The position numbers and the translations under genes are program-made. A stretch of 64,000 nt of DNA from CAVVJA01 sp963779485 (GTDB taxonomy: Bacteria; Actinomycetota; Actinomycetes; Mycobacteriales; Jatrophihabitantaceae), in assembly GCA_963779485.1 (NCBI GenBank), contig CAVZYJ010000017.1, forward strand, positions 1 to 64,000, in the 5' to 3' direction. Under the pieces are notes generated by a model. It worked only from the letters and a program-made list of their open reading frames with translations, searched no databases and was not told the origin of the DNA. Shown here piece by piece: positions 25,418 through 35,266 of this stretch. Numbering within the stretch: position 1 is the stretch's first letter; the number at the start of each line of letters is the position of its first letter.

Positions 25418-28400
25418 TCAAGGTCGGCGAAGGCGCACCGACAGGACTTGGAAGGGTCGCAGGGCGACCGGGACGGCGGCTCCTTCGGCGGTCGCGGTCA
25501 CCGTCAACGCTTCGCCGGTCGGGCGCTCGAGGAGGTCGACGACGTCGGCCGCAGCCACGGGGAACGACGTGTGCAATGCGCTGCGCGCTCGACCGCCGAG
25601 CGACTCGTAGAGCCGGACGACAACGTCCCCGCTCCGGTCGTCGGCGAGCTTCACGGTCTCGACGACGGCAGCTCGGCCCGCCACGTCGACGAGCGGCGGG
25701 AGCGGTACCGCGCCGCGCCCGGAGGTGATCCGCACGGGCAGGTTGATCGTGTAACCCTCCGCGACGGCGTCGGCCACGGTCGCCCCAGGAATGAGCGCGA
25801 ATCGCCGGCGGTGCCGACCCCGATCCGCGCGGGGGTCCGGGCTGCGCGGCGCCCGCACCACACTCATCCGTACCGTCGTGGTCGTGCCGCCGTCCGCGCG
25901 GGTGCGGCGCCGCGCGTCGTAGCCATACGTGGCCTCGTTCACGAGTGCCACGCCGTAGCCGGCTTCGGCGACATGGACGAAGCGGTGGCAGTACGTCTCG
26001 AACCGCGCGGCGTCCCAGCTGGTGTTGTCGTGGGTCGGCCGATGGACGTGGCCGAACTGGACCTCCGCGGTCGAACGATCGGCATGGATGTCGAGCGGGA
26101 ACGCCAGCTTGAGGATCTGCTCGGTTTCTTGCCAGTCCAGGTCGACCTCCAGTTCGAGGCGGCGGCTTCCGGCCGTCAGGCGCACGGTCTGCGTAAGGGT
26201 GGACGACCCGAAGGACCGCTCGACGCGGATCGCGCCGACGAGCGGGCCGGCCTCGACGACCGCGAGGGAGGCGCACTGGGTCAGGTCGACGTGCCGGTGG
26301 AGATAGTGCCGATCGATGTCCCAGGCGTCCCAGGCGTTCGGCAGGTCCGGGTGCAGCTGCAGCAGGTTGCCCATAGCCCCCGGCGCCAGAACCTCGCGGT
26401 CGGCGATCAGATCGCGGATCGACGTCAGCAGACCCTGATTGTTCAGCCCGACCCGCAGCATTCCGTTGTCGAGCGTCGTCTCCGTGATCTCGACTTTGGC
26501 TGCGGGCGCGATGTCGGCTGTCGCGGTGAGCGGCGTACCGGCCGCGGCTGGGATTCGCGCGAAGACGGCGACGGTGCCGTCGGCAAGGGTCTGACCGGGC
26601 AGCCCGGACGCGGCTGCCTCCGGCACCGACACGAACCTCGGCCCGGGCGACGGGGGCCGGATTGAACAGCCACGGCTGCTCGCTGTCGCCGTCGCCGTCC
26701 GCCAGTACGCCGACCGCTTGGTCGATGATCTCTTCCAGCTCGTGCCTTGCTGCGGCGTAGGCACACCTCGGCCTCTCGGTAGACCCAGGCGATCGAGCTG
26801 CCCGGGAGGATGTCGTGGAACTGGTGGAGCAGGATCGTCTTCCACAGCCGATCGAGTTGCTCGTACGGGTACGCCGTGCCGTTGCGCACAGCTGCGGCGA
26901 CGGACCACAGCTCGGCCTCGCGCAGCTGGTGTTCGCTGCGCCGGTTGTTGGCCTTGGTATTGGCCTGCGTCGTATAGGTCGCGCGATGCAGCTCGAGGTA
27001 GAGCTCACCCGACCACACTGGAGCGTCCGGATACTCTGCCTGCGCAGCCCGAAAGAAGGCGTCCGGATCTTCGATGACGACGCGGGCCGATCCCTCGAGG
27101 TCACCGAGCCGACGGGCCCGTTCCAGCATCTCCCGAGTTGGGCCACCACCGCCGTCGCCGTGCCCGAAGGGAAGTAGCGATCGGGTACCGCCACCCTTGT
27201 CGGCGAAGTTTCGAACCGCGTGGGCGAGCTCCTGCCCGTGCAACGTCCCGTTGTAGGTGTCGGCCGGCGGGAAATGGGTGAAAATCCGTGAGCCGTCGAG
27301 GCCTTCCCACCAGAACGTGTGATGCGGAAACCGGTTTGTCTGGTTCCAAGAGATCTTCTGGGTCAGGAACCATCGCATTCCGGCCAAGCGCGCCAGCTGG
27401 GGGAAGGCGGCCGTGTAACCGAACGAATCGGGCAGCCAGACGCCGGGACACTCGTAGCCGAACTCATCGATGAAGAACCGCTGCCCGGTTACCAGCTGCC
27501 TGACCAACGACTCCCCGCCGGGCAGGTTGCCGTCGGCTTCGACCCACATGCCGCCGGCGGGAATCCACTGCCGGTTGGCGACAGCGCGCTGTATTCGCTG
27601 ATATAGCTCGGGATACTCCTCCTTGATCCACGCGTACTGCTGGGCTTGCGAGCAGGCGAACAGAAGCTCGGGGTATTCCTCGGCCAGCGTGGTGACATTC
27701 GCGAAGGTTCGGGCGGCCTTGCGCTTGGTCTCACGCTGGGGCCAGAGCCAGGCGGTGTCGATATGGGCGTGGCCGATCGCGCTGACGCGGTGCGCGCTCG
27801 CGTTCGCCGGGCGATCGAACGCGGGCGCGAGGGCGCCCCGGGCCGCGCGAGCGGTGGCTGCCACATCGTTGGAATCCAGGCAGTCCAGCGCCCGCTCCAG
27901 CGTGCGCAGGATTTCGTGACGGCGCGGATCATCGGTCGGCAGCGCGTGCATCAGTTCCGACAACACCTCCAGATCGGCCTGGAGGTGCCAGACGTCGTCG
28001 TTGCGGATCGCGAGGTCGGCCTGGACGAGGCGAAACGCTGGGGTGCCGCCGGCGGTTAGCCGGTCGCCGAGCTCCGTCGGAAGGAATCCCGCCAGCACGT
28101 CCGGATTCGCGGCGGCCTCCAGCAGAAACGTCACCCGCTCGCCGCCCGCCGCGGCTCGCGCGACGGGTACGTACCGGTTGCCCGGATGAATGCCCTTGAG
28201 CGGGCTTCCGGAGATGTCGTAGACGAGCGCCTCGGCCTGGAAGCCGGGCCAGTCCCCGGCGAAGCCGAGGTCGAACACGGCCTCGACCCGGTGCCCGGCC
28301 CATTCTGCGGGCACGACGCCCTCGGCCCTGATCCACAGCGTGGACCACGGCGCCCCCCACGGCTCGCCGACCGCTATCGGTTCGTAGGTTGCCGCCAGCG

Positions 28401-28542
28401 CATCGCCTATCGGAACCGGTTCGCCGGGCACCGGCCAGCCGCCCAGCCGCATCGGGGCCGTGGCCGAATAGACCGCGGGCGCGACCCGCTCCCGCAGCAC
28501 CCGGTCGATGCGGCTCTCCACCAGGAGTCGGTCATCGTGCAC
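25418..28542 (-). CDS. GH38 alpha-mannosidase, two frame breaks
   Basis: About 1,040 residues. The N-terminal frame carries GH38 features: GHAHIDTAWLWPQRETKRKA with the metal-binding His-x-Asp, LPDSFGYTAAFPQLARL with the nucleophile Asp, and LLHQFHDILPGSSIAWVYRE. The frame changes near 26,755 and again near 26,650, with HELEEIIDQAVGVLADG and EQPWLFNPAPVAR between; the C-terminal beta domains follow (LDNGMLRVGLNNQGLLTSIR). The enzyme hydrolyses alpha-mannosides or mannoglycans, probably inside the cell since no signal peptide is seen. Frame breaks may be sequence errors. Confidence 0.85.
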
Positions 28543-28613
28543 GCGAACTCCCGATGATCATGGTGGTCGTCAACTGGCAGCATGCGCACCAGGCATCCAC
28601 ACTGAGAGTGGGG

Positions 28614-28660
28614 CGCCTCGGCGCTCCCCAGGCGTCCCCCCGCGCCGAAGCGCCGAGGCG
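28614..28660. terminator. Strong GC hairpin upstream of the mannosidase gene
   Basis: CGCCTCGGCGCT (28,614-28,625) pairs perfectly with AGCGCCGAGGCG (28,649-28,660) across a 23-base loop. It lies in the 360-base gap between the mannosidase start and the sensor gene end. It has no U-tract, so it may be a Rho-assisted terminator or a regulatory structure. Confidence 0.4.
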
Positions 28661-28807
28661 TTCCCATGATTGCAGAGTCAGGCTCTCCGCACCGCTTGAG
28701 CGTCGATTCGCTGGCCTGCACCGAGCCGAGACACGCGTCCGGATTGGATCTCAGCACGCTGTGTGGGGACCGGCATCTGGTACGAATCGGGTGATTATCG
28801 CAACGCC

Positions 28808-28840
28808 TCAGGGAACCGTTACCTGGCCGACGGTCCCTGA
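28808..28840 (-). terminator. Hairpin downstream of the DUF4118 sensor gene
   Basis: TCAGGGAACCGT (28,808-28,819) pairs with ACGGTCCCTGA (28,830-28,840), one bulged base, about 65 bases past the stop of the reverse-strand sensor gene. No clear U-tract follows on that strand. The rest of the 28,543-28,905 gap shows no gene. Confidence 0.4.
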
Positions 28841-28905
28841 CCGGAGGGTTCCCGCACCAGAGCCAGCTCGTTACTTGATTGCCTGCCGCTTGGTAAGGAC
28901 GAAAA

Positions 28906-29644
28906 CTATTGTTCGCGCGACAAGGCGTCTCCGACCTGATTGGCGAGTATCACGGCGACCGGGCGGGGCAGCTCGCCGGATCGACTCCCCGGCTCAAACG
29001 TGAGAACGAATCGTCCGAATGCGCGGTTGTTGCACATGGCGCGAAGCTCGATGGGTTCGGAGGGCAGACCAGCCGGCTCGACATCCCACGTCGAGCCGGC
29101 CCACTGCACGTTGCCCTCGCTATCGAACGTGGGTAGTCCGCCCAAGCGCCCGCGCTGGAACCGGCATTCCCGCAGGGTGAGCAGTTCGGCCAGTTGCCCC
29201 CTGATTAGCGAAATGACCTCCGTCGACGACACCCCCGAAGCGACCAGGTCAGCGGTGGTGCGAATAGCAACCAGATAACCGGCTTCTGTCCTAGCCACAG
29301 ATTTGTGCCTGCGGCCTCGCACGGCCAGCTCGGTCACGGCCGCACCGATGGCGACCAGCAGCACGGTCGTCTCGATGTCTTCGGATGCGTGATCGCGAAC
29401 CGTTCATATGGTTGCGTGAGGAAGAAGTCGAACAAGCGGCTGCCGACACAGCCGCCAACAAGCCGGCGACACGGTGCCCATTCGCGGCAACAGCTACGAC
29501 GATGGTGACGAGCAACAAGACTGCGACGGTGCTCGGCAGCGTCGTCCGAAAGGGAACCAACGCCGCGGCAACTGCGAGCGGCACTACCACCGCAGCAATC
29601 GTCACGACCCGGTCCCGAAGGCCGCTTGATCCGATGATCTCCAC
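28906..29644 (-). CDS. DUF4118 membrane sensor without kinase domain, frame breaks
   Basis: The N-terminal part has KdpD-like membrane segments (VVTIAAVVVPLAVAAALVPF, then VAVLLLVTIVVAVAANGHR) followed by the DUF4118 signature FDFFLTQPYERFAIT, which lies in a different frame; the match returns to a third frame with LLVAIGAAVTELAVRGRRHK and a GAF-like region that ends at 28906. Frame changes fall near 29,440 and 29,370. No histidine-kinase domain follows. The protein could sense a signal for a separate partner. The GTG at 29644 avoids overlap with the divergent cyclase gene; a start at 29767 is possible. Confidence 0.65.
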
Positions 29645-29746
29645 AATCCCGTCGTAACATCCGGCCCAGGCGCTGTCGATGCTTGGTGCCAGTTCATCAC
29701 GAAAGGCTCGCGATCGTTGCGGTGCGGCTCCGGCTACAGTCGCTGG

Positions 29747-30406
29747 ATGATCATCGATCTTTCCCACGAGATCGTGCCTGGAATGCTGACCTATCCTGGT
29801 CTCGCCAGCCCGCAGCTACAGACGACCGTCTCGCGCGAGGAGTCGGCCGATCGACTGGGATCCGGAGTATCACTCGAGATCGAGTCGTTGACCCTCGTCG
29901 GCAATACAGGTACGTACATCGACGCGCCGTTCCATTTTCACGCCGATCGGGCGGACGTGGCGCGACTGCCGCTCGAGCGGGTGGTGAACGTGCCGATCGT
30001 GATGATCCGAATGCGCGATCGCTCGGAGGTGTCCGCTGACGATTTGGGCGAACGGGACCGGCTCTGGGGACGCGCCGTACTTGTGCACACGGGCTGGTCT
30101 CGGCACTGGGGCACCGATCGATACCGGGACTTCGACTGCCCTCATTTGCGCGTCGACGCGGTCCACGCCCTCGTTGATGCGAATGTGGCCCTCGTCGGAA
30201 TCGATTCGCTAAATATCGACGACCCGACCGACAACGACCGGCCAGCGCATGACCATCTGCTCGGTGCCGACATCCCGATCATCGAGCATCTGACCAACCT
30301 GCACGCCGTGCCTGACGCCGGCGCTCGGCTGACCGCGCTGCCGGCACCGGTGCGTGGCGTGGCCTCGTTTCCGGTCCGAGCCGTAGCGGTCTACGAGAAC
30401 TCTTAG
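29747..30406 (+). CDS. Cyclase-family protein (kynurenine formamidase type)
   Basis: A 219-residue protein starting MIIDLSHEIVPGMLTYPG. The conserved metal-site segment GTYIDAPFHFHAD (His-x-x-x-Asp/His cluster) and the C-terminal GIDSLNIDD ... AHDHLLGADIPIIEHL are typical of the metal-dependent cyclase/KynB superfamily, which hydrolyses amides or lactones such as N-formylkynurenine. The start at 29747 fits the family; a 10-residue upstream extension is not typical. Specific substrate is unknown; no kyn genes are nearby. Confidence 0.85.
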   Translation: MIIDLSHEIVPGMLTYPGLASPQLQTTVSREESADRLGSGVSLEIESLTLVGNTGTYIDAPFHFHADRADVARLPLERVVNVPIVMIRMRDRSEVSADDLGERDRLWGRAVLVHTGWSRHWGTDRYRDFDCPHLRVDAVHALVDANVALVGIDSLNIDDPTDNDRPAHDHLLGADIPIIEHLTNLHAVPDAGARLTALPAPVRGVASFPVRAVAVYENS

Positions 30407-31036
30407 GCACGCCGAGGTTGTAGCCCACCAGCGCGGTCAGGACTATTAGGCGATCCACAGACTGCGCACCGCTCGGTGGCAACCATGGCTGAAAGCGAGT
30501 CTCGAAGGATCAAGTCCGGGACGAGGTACTTGGTCTCAAGGCAATGGATGTTTGGCCGGGTGATGCCGCACGATCGGTTGGAAGGCATCGGCCGATAGCT
30601 CTAACGTGCCGCTCCAGACCGTGCGGCGCTCCGTGTTAGGTGTTCAGCTGAGATAGATATTCACGACACGGCATCCTCGTCGGCAGCAGCGTCGGCACCG
30701 GACGCTCCTGTCCTCAGACGTTTTAGATCGAACTTAGATGGCCCCTTGGGGCCGCGTGGCTCGGCGCAGAAATACCTGTGTTTGCTGGGCTAGATGCGGT
30801 TGGTGGCGACAGTTAGAACCAACCCGTCTCGGATACTTTGCGGACTAGCTGCGGACTGAACAAGATTCACTTTCTGCGCTCGCCCCTGGCGGCTACACCT
30901 GCAGGGCGGCATGCCGCGTCAGTCCGCCGCAAAGGCTCACGCATCGATCGCAGTTCACCGGCATACCAGGTGACCAACTATGAGCCCATCGTCGCACGCT
31001 TCCCCGCGGACCGGCTGACGCCGCAGCTGCCGGAAA
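30407..31036. other. Gene-poor accessory stretch
   Basis: About 630 bases contain no supported gene. Short open frames on both strands match nothing I recognise. A GC hairpin (GGCCCC-TT-GGGGCC) lies at 30,740-30,753. The strings GCGGACTAGCTGCGGAC near 30,840 are echoed near 32,006-32,024 on the other side of the toxin-antitoxin pair, which may mark an old insertion. Composition is more mixed than in flanking core genes. Confidence 0.45.
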
Positions 31037-31450
31037 TCAGGCGTCTGACCAGGGGTTGAGGTACTCGACGCCGGCGCGTTCGAAGTCGCGGGTGTTCCGG
31101 GTGACGACGGTCAGGCCACGGGCAAGCGCGATGCCCGCGATCAGCGCGTCGTGCTGGGGCGCTTGGTGTGGTAGGTGCAGCGATGCGACGCGGCGGGCGG
31201 CGGCGAGATCGAGGGAAAGGATGCGGTCGGCGAAGCCGGTGAGCACGTTCTGTTCGAACCATCGGGTGAGGATCTGGGCCTGGTCGGGGTCGGTACGCCC
31301 TTTGCGCAGGATTCCGGTCTCAATCTCGATGACGGTCACGACACTGATCGCAAGGTCAGCCACACTCTGCTTGGCCACCCACTGCTTGACTCCGGAGTCG
31401 CCGCGCCGCTTTCGGAGTTCGCTGACGACGTTGGTGTCGAGCAGGTACAT
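31037..31450 (-). CDS. PIN-domain toxin (VapC/FitB type)
   Basis: A 137-residue PIN protein: MYLLDTNVVSELRK with the first Asp, VIEIETGI with a conserved Glu, then PQHDALIAGIALARGLTVVT and NTRDFERAGVEYLNPW with the remaining acidic residues. PIN toxins are Mg-dependent RNases, often cutting tRNA. The start at 31450 shares one base with the antitoxin stop (TGATG); an upstream frame to 31525 is not part of the family. Paired with the antitoxin gene at 31,450-31,689. Confidence 0.9.
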   Translation of the reverse strand: MYLLDTNVVSELRKRRGDSGVKQWVAKQSVADLAISVVTVIEIETGILRKGRTDPDQAQILTRWFEQNVLTGFADRILSLDLAAARRVASLHLPHQAPQHDALIAGIALARGLTVVTRNTRDFERAGVEYLNPWSDA

Positions 31451-31689
31451 CACACGTTCGCGGGTCGGATGTCCAGGCCGACCGGTTCGATCTCGAACTC
31501 GATCTCCTCGTCCATCTCCAACCACTCGGCGAGGTTGGTGGGCGTGTGAAGCAGCCGCTGATACTCGGCGTAGGTCAACAGCACGAAGGACGGGCGGCTG
31601 TGCTCGGTGATCACCACCGGTTCGTTCTCGGCCGCGCGCTTGACCTGGCTTGGGCGCTGGTTGAACTCAGCTGCGGTAACGGTAGCCAC
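31450..31689 (-). CDS. Phd/YefM-type antitoxin
   Basis: A 79-residue antitoxin: VTAAEFNQRPSQVKRAAENE then PVVITEHSRPSFVLLTYAEY is the Phd/YefM DNA-binding fold, followed by a long acidic C-terminal segment (LEMDEEIEFEIEPVGLDI) that would neutralise the toxin. GTG at 31689 is chosen because AAGGAGGT lies five bases upstream; the GTG at 31695 directly abuts that site and is less likely. Confidence 0.87.
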   Translation of the reverse strand: MATVTAAEFNQRPSQVKRAAENEPVVITEHSRPSFVLLTYAEYQRLLHTPTNLAEWLEMDEEIEFEIEPVGLDIRPANV

Positions 31690-31705
31690 ATCCACCTCCT
31701 TGAAA

Positions 31706-31728
31706 GTAGTACATCTAACTACATCTTA
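31706..31728 (-). promoter_or_regulatory. Toxin-antitoxin promoter/operator candidate
   Basis: Just upstream of the antitoxin ribosome site, GTAGT (31,706-31,710) and ACTAC (31,718-31,722) form an inverted repeat, and ACATCT occurs twice ten bases apart (31,711 and 31,721). On the reverse strand TAAGAT at 31,728-31,723 fits a -10 box. Such overlap suits autorepression by the antitoxin; this is inferred. Confidence 0.4.
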
Positions 31729-31848
31729 CGGCGCAGGGTCGGAGCCCGCAATCGCAGGGCGGACTCGAACAGGTGGCAGTACCCGCGCCTACCTTCCAGT
31801 CACCGTGATCAGCCATCCGACGGATGGCGCTGCCGAAAGAGGCCACCC

Positions 31849-32025
31849 ATGAACGAACCGCACGACCTGCTGACGACCGCGGAGGTCGCGCTGATCCTGC
31901 GCGCCGGCCTCCACGGTGCGTTATTAGGCGCTCGCCCCACACCGGGCCTAAGAGCTTCCGCCGCCGCCGATCTGATGCGCTCCGCGACCTCGCCCGGAAT
32001 TTCTGCGGACTTTTTCGCGGACTAG
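31849..32025 (+). pseudogene. Excisionase-like HTH fragment
   Basis: MNEPHDLLTTAEVALILR resembles the first helix pair of MerR/excisionase-type (HTH_17) proteins, but the frame then leaves the family (AGLHGALLGARP). A neighbouring frame of the same DNA shows an imperfect continuation (VIRRSPHTGPKSFRRRRSDA), as expected if a base was gained or lost. It is 58 residues as written. It may be a remnant of an integrated element beside the toxin-antitoxin pair. Weak call. Confidence 0.35.
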
Positions 32026-32047
32026 AACCCCTGGGATGGCGGGGTTC
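32025..32047 (-). terminator. Hairpin terminator of ychF
   Basis: GAACCCC (32,025-32,031) and GGGGTTC (32,041-32,047) form a seven-base stem one base after the ychF stop. The following reverse-strand bases contain no long U run, so termination efficiency is uncertain. Confidence 0.5.
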
Positions 32048-32048
32048 G

Positions 32049-33122
32049 TCAGACGTTGAAACGGAACTCCACCACGTCCCCGTCGACCATCACGTAGTCC
32101 TTGCCCTCGATCCGAACCCGGCCTCGGGCTCGGGCCTCGGCCATCGATCCAGCGGCTACGAGGTCGTCGTAGGAGACGACCTCGGCCTTGATGAAGCCCC
32201 GTTCGAAGTCGGTGTGGATGACACCGGCGGCCTGCGGGGCCGTGGCGCCACGCGGAATGGTCCAGGCGCGCGCCTCCTTAGGGCCGGCGGTCATGAACGA
32301 CTGCAGCCCCAAGGTTGCGAAGCCGACGCGGGCCAGCAGGTCGAGGCCGGACTCCTCCTGACCCATGGACTGCAGCAGCTCGAGCGCCTCGTCGTCAGGC
32401 AACTCGATGAGCTCCGCCTCGGTCTTGGCGTCGAGGAAGATCGCCTCGGCCGGGGCCACGAGGTCGCGCAGGTCGGCCGTCAACGACTCGTCGGCCAGCT
32501 CATCGGGATCCATGTTGAAGACATAGAGGAACGGCTTCGCCGTCATGAGCTGCAGCTCGCGGAGCGGCATCGGGTCGAGATCGGCGGCGAACACGGTCTG
32601 ACCGGATTCCAGCACCTCGTGGGCGCGCTCGACCGCCGCTAGCACGACGGCGCGTTCCTTGTTGTTTCGGGCTTCCCGGGCCAGCCGCGGCAGCGCTTTC
32701 TCGATGGTCTGCAGGTCCGCGAGGATGAGCTCGACATTGACGGTCTCGATGTCATCCTGGGGCGAGATCTTCCCGTCGACGTGCACGACATCCGGGTCGG
32801 TGAACGCGCGGATGACCTGGCAGATTGCGTCCGCTTCACGGATGTTCGCCAGGAACTGGTTACCGAGTCCGGCACCTTCGCTGGCCCCCTTGACGATGCC
32901 GGCAATGTCGACGAACGACACGGTGGACGGGACGACCCGGGCCGAGCCGAAAATCTCGGCGAGCACGGCCAGTCGCGGCTCCGGTACGCCCACGACCCCG
33001 ACGTTCGGTTGGATGGTGGCGAACGGGTAGTTCGCCGCCAGCACATCGTTTTTGGTCAGCGCGTTGAACAACGTGGACTTGCCCACGTTGGGCAGCCCAG
33101 CTATGCCGATCGTCAGACCCAC
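32049..33122 (-). CDS. ychF: Obg-family ATPase YchF
   Basis: A 357-residue protein. The P-loop GLPNVGKST is at residues 9-17, then YPFATIQPNVG, FVDIAGIVKGASEGAGLGNQ and a NMDP element in the NKXD position (YVFNMDPDE), which gives the family its ATP preference. The C-terminal TGS-like domain (EVSYDDLVAAG region, ending VEFRFNV) is complete. YchF binds ribosomes and is linked to oxidative stress response. Frame intact. Confidence 0.95.
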   Translation of the reverse strand: MGLTIGIAGLPNVGKSTLFNALTKNDVLAANYPFATIQPNVGVVGVPEPRLAVLAEIFGSARVVPSTVSFVDIAGIVKGASEGAGLGNQFLANIREADAICQVIRAFTDPDVVHVDGKISPQDDIETVNVELILADLQTIEKALPRLAREARNNKERAVVLAAVERAHEVLESGQTVFAADLDPMPLRELQLMTAKPFLYVFNMDPDELADESLTADLRDLVAPAEAIFLDAKTEAELIELPDDEALELLQSMGQEESGLDLLARVGFATLGLQSFMTAGPKEARAWTIPRGATAPQAAGVIHTDFERGFIKAEVVSYDDLVAAGSMAEARARGRVRIEGKDYVMVDGDVVEFRFNV

Positions 33123-33205
33123 GGGCGGCCAGTCTACGGAGACACGTCCGCCCGACCCGCGCGTCGCTCGCAGAAATTGTCGGAACCCGATGCCAGCCTG
33201 TTCGC

Positions 33206-34567
33206 ATGGACATCGCCGCCGTGGCTCTCGTCGCCCTGCTCGCCGGGCTGGCTATCGGCTGGCTGTCCGCGCGCTCTCGTGGTCAGGCTCGGCTGGCCGG
33301 CGCCGAAGCTGAGGTGGCCCGGCTCGATGCGGCCCTGCGGGTCGAGCAGGCCACCGCGCAGGAGCGGGCGACGCTGATGGCGCGCACCGACGCCGCGTTA
33401 CGAGATACCTTCGGCGCGCTGTCGGCGGAGGCGCTGCAGCGCAACAACGAGGCATTCGTGACGTTGGCCGAGGCCCGGTTGGGGATGGCCCGAGCTGCGG
33501 CCGAGGGTGACCTAGCCCAACGGCAGCAAGCCATCGACACTGTGGTCGGGCCGCTGCGGGAGTCGCTGGAGGCCATGCAGCAGCAGCTGCGCAGTGTCGA
33601 GCGCGACCGGGCCGGCTCGTACTCCGCGCTGCTCGAACAGGTCGGCGCCATGCGCCAGACGTCCGAGCAGCTCCGGACCGAGACTGTCCAGCTGGTCACA
33701 GCCTTGCGCGCGCCGCAGATACGCGGGCGTTGGGGGGAGCTCCAGCTCGAGCGCGTCGTCGAGGCAGCCGGCCTGACGGAGCACATCGACTACGTCACCC
33801 AGGCCACCGCTTCCGGTGAGGACGGAACCGTGCGCCCCGACCTGGTCGTGCGCCTCGTCGGCGGCAAGAACGTGGTCGTCGACTCCAAGGTCGCATTCAA
33901 CGCGTACCTCGAGGCGATGGAGGCTCGAGACGATGCCACCCGGGCGAGCCGCCTGAAGGCCCATGCCCGCCACCTGCGTGACCACATCGACTCGCTCAGC
34001 GCGAAGGCGTACTGGGAGCGGTTCACGCCATCGCCGGAGTTCGTGGTGTGCTTCGTCCCGGCCGATGCCTTTCTCGATGCGGCGCTGCGCGAGCAGCCAG
34101 CCTTGCTCGAGCATGCGTTCGCCCGCAACGTCGTGGTGGCCACGCCATCGACTCTCGTCACGTTGCTGCGCACGGTCGCCTACACCTGGCGGCAGGATGC
34201 TCTGGCCGCGAACGCGGCGGCTGTGCACCAGCTCGGGCGTGAGCTGTACACCCGGCTGTCGACGATGGGTGGCCACATCGACAAGTTGGGGCGCGCCCTG
34301 GGCAGTGCCGTCGGCTCGTACAACCAGACGGTGTCGTCGCTCGAGAGCCGGGTCTTCGTCACGGCTCGGCGAATGTCCGAGCTGAAGGTCGTCGATCCGA
34401 ACGACGCCGTCCAATCGCCCGGCCAGGTGAACCTCAGCGTCCGCTCGACACAGGTGCCGGAGTTCGCGGAGCAGCGACTGGTTGCCCTGCCGAAGCCGCG
34501 CGTGGGCGCCCTGCCACCAGACCAGGGCGAGATTCCCGGCGCGACGCCGGAGGCATCGGGCGCGTGA
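33206..34567 (+). CDS. rmuC: DNA recombination protein RmuC
   Basis: A 453-residue protein with an N-terminal membrane segment (AAVALVALLAGLAIGWL), a coiled-coil region to about residue 165, and the RmuC nuclease-like core (GRWGELQLERVVEAAGL; VRPDLVVRLVGGKNVVVDSKV; FVVCFVPADAFLDAAL). The Pro/Gly-rich tail is variable. RmuC limits inversions at short repeats in E. coli. It is divergent from ychF. Confidence 0.9.
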   Translation: MDIAAVALVALLAGLAIGWLSARSRGQARLAGAEAEVARLDAALRVEQATAQERATLMARTDAALRDTFGALSAEALQRNNEAFVTLAEARLGMARAAAEGDLAQRQQAIDTVVGPLRESLEAMQQQLRSVERDRAGSYSALLEQVGAMRQTSEQLRTETVQLVTALRAPQIRGRWGELQLERVVEAAGLTEHIDYVTQATASGEDGTVRPDLVVRLVGGKNVVVDSKVAFNAYLEAMEARDDATRASRLKAHARHLRDHIDSLSAKAYWERFTPSPEFVVCFVPADAFLDAALREQPALLEHAFARNVVVATPSTLVTLLRTVAYTWRQDALAANAAAVHQLGRELYTRLSTMGGHIDKLGRALGSAVGSYNQTVSSLESRVFVTARRMSELKVVDPNDAVQSPGQVNLSVRSTQVPEFAEQRLVALPKPRVGALPPDQGEIPGATPEASGA

Positions 34568-34740
34568 GACCACCAGATTGCCAGCCGAGTGGCTAGTCCG
34601 GTGTCACCTATGAGAGGCGGAGACGACGGGCCCAGGTCGGCGATCGGTGCCCGTATTGCGGGTACCCTCGTCGTCAAGCCGGAGTAAGCGAATCCGGCAC
34701 CTGGCCGCCCTGGACAGCACAGGCCGAGGAGGATTAGCGC

Positions 34741-35244
34741 GTGGACGCGACCGTGCGACAGGACGCGGGCAGCTACACCGACGACGGCTGGAACGAGACG
34801 ACTCACGTCACGGTCGGCGGGGCGCGGCGGCCTGACGAATGGTCGGCCGGCACCACCACGACGGACGCCACCCCGAACGAGCGCGGTGTCCCCGGATGGC
34901 TGGCGGTCTTGGTGCTCATTGGCATCACCGGCGTCGGCGGTCTCATCGACCTGCTTCAGGGCACGACGATCAAAGGTGGTTTCAACATCGCTCTGATCGT
35001 CGGATCGGTGGTGGCCATCCTGATCGTGCGGCGTCGTTCCATGTTCTCCGTGGTGGTCGCTCCGCCGCTGGTCTACTTCGTGGCTTCAGCCGTCGTGCTC
35101 TACGTCCGCTCCGGTGGCCTGTCGAACCGGTCACGGCTGATCGACTCGGCGATCAACTGGCTGGTCTACGGCTTCCCCGCCATCGCCGGCGCGACGGCGG
35201 CCGTTCTGATCATCGCCGGCATCCGGATGATCACGCACCGCTAG
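34741..35244 (+). CDS. DUF6542 membrane protein
   Basis: A 167-residue protein starting GTG after GAGGAGG. A 50-residue hydrophilic N-terminus is followed by four membrane segments (GWLAVLVLIGITGVGGLIDL, FNIALIVGSVVAILIVRRR, VVAPPLVYFVASAVVLYV, WLVYGFPAIAGATAAVLIIA). This family lies between ychF and ispH in many actinobacteria, including mycobacteria. Function is unknown. Confidence 0.8.
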   Translation: MDATVRQDAGSYTDDGWNETTHVTVGGARRPDEWSAGTTTTDATPNERGVPGWLAVLVLIGITGVGGLIDLLQGTTIKGGFNIALIVGSVVAILIVRRRSMFSVVVAPPLVYFVASAVVLYVRSGGLSNRSRLIDSAINWLVYGFPAIAGATAAVLIIAGIRMITHR

Positions 35245-35266
35245 CCGGGAGACCCGCGGGCCTCGG

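Noticed and set aside
30403..30588. Possible transposase remnant on the reverse strand (segments VLTALVGYNLG and CAVCGSPNSPD)
   Set aside because: Too short, without catalytic residues or inverted ends; resemblance is not supported.
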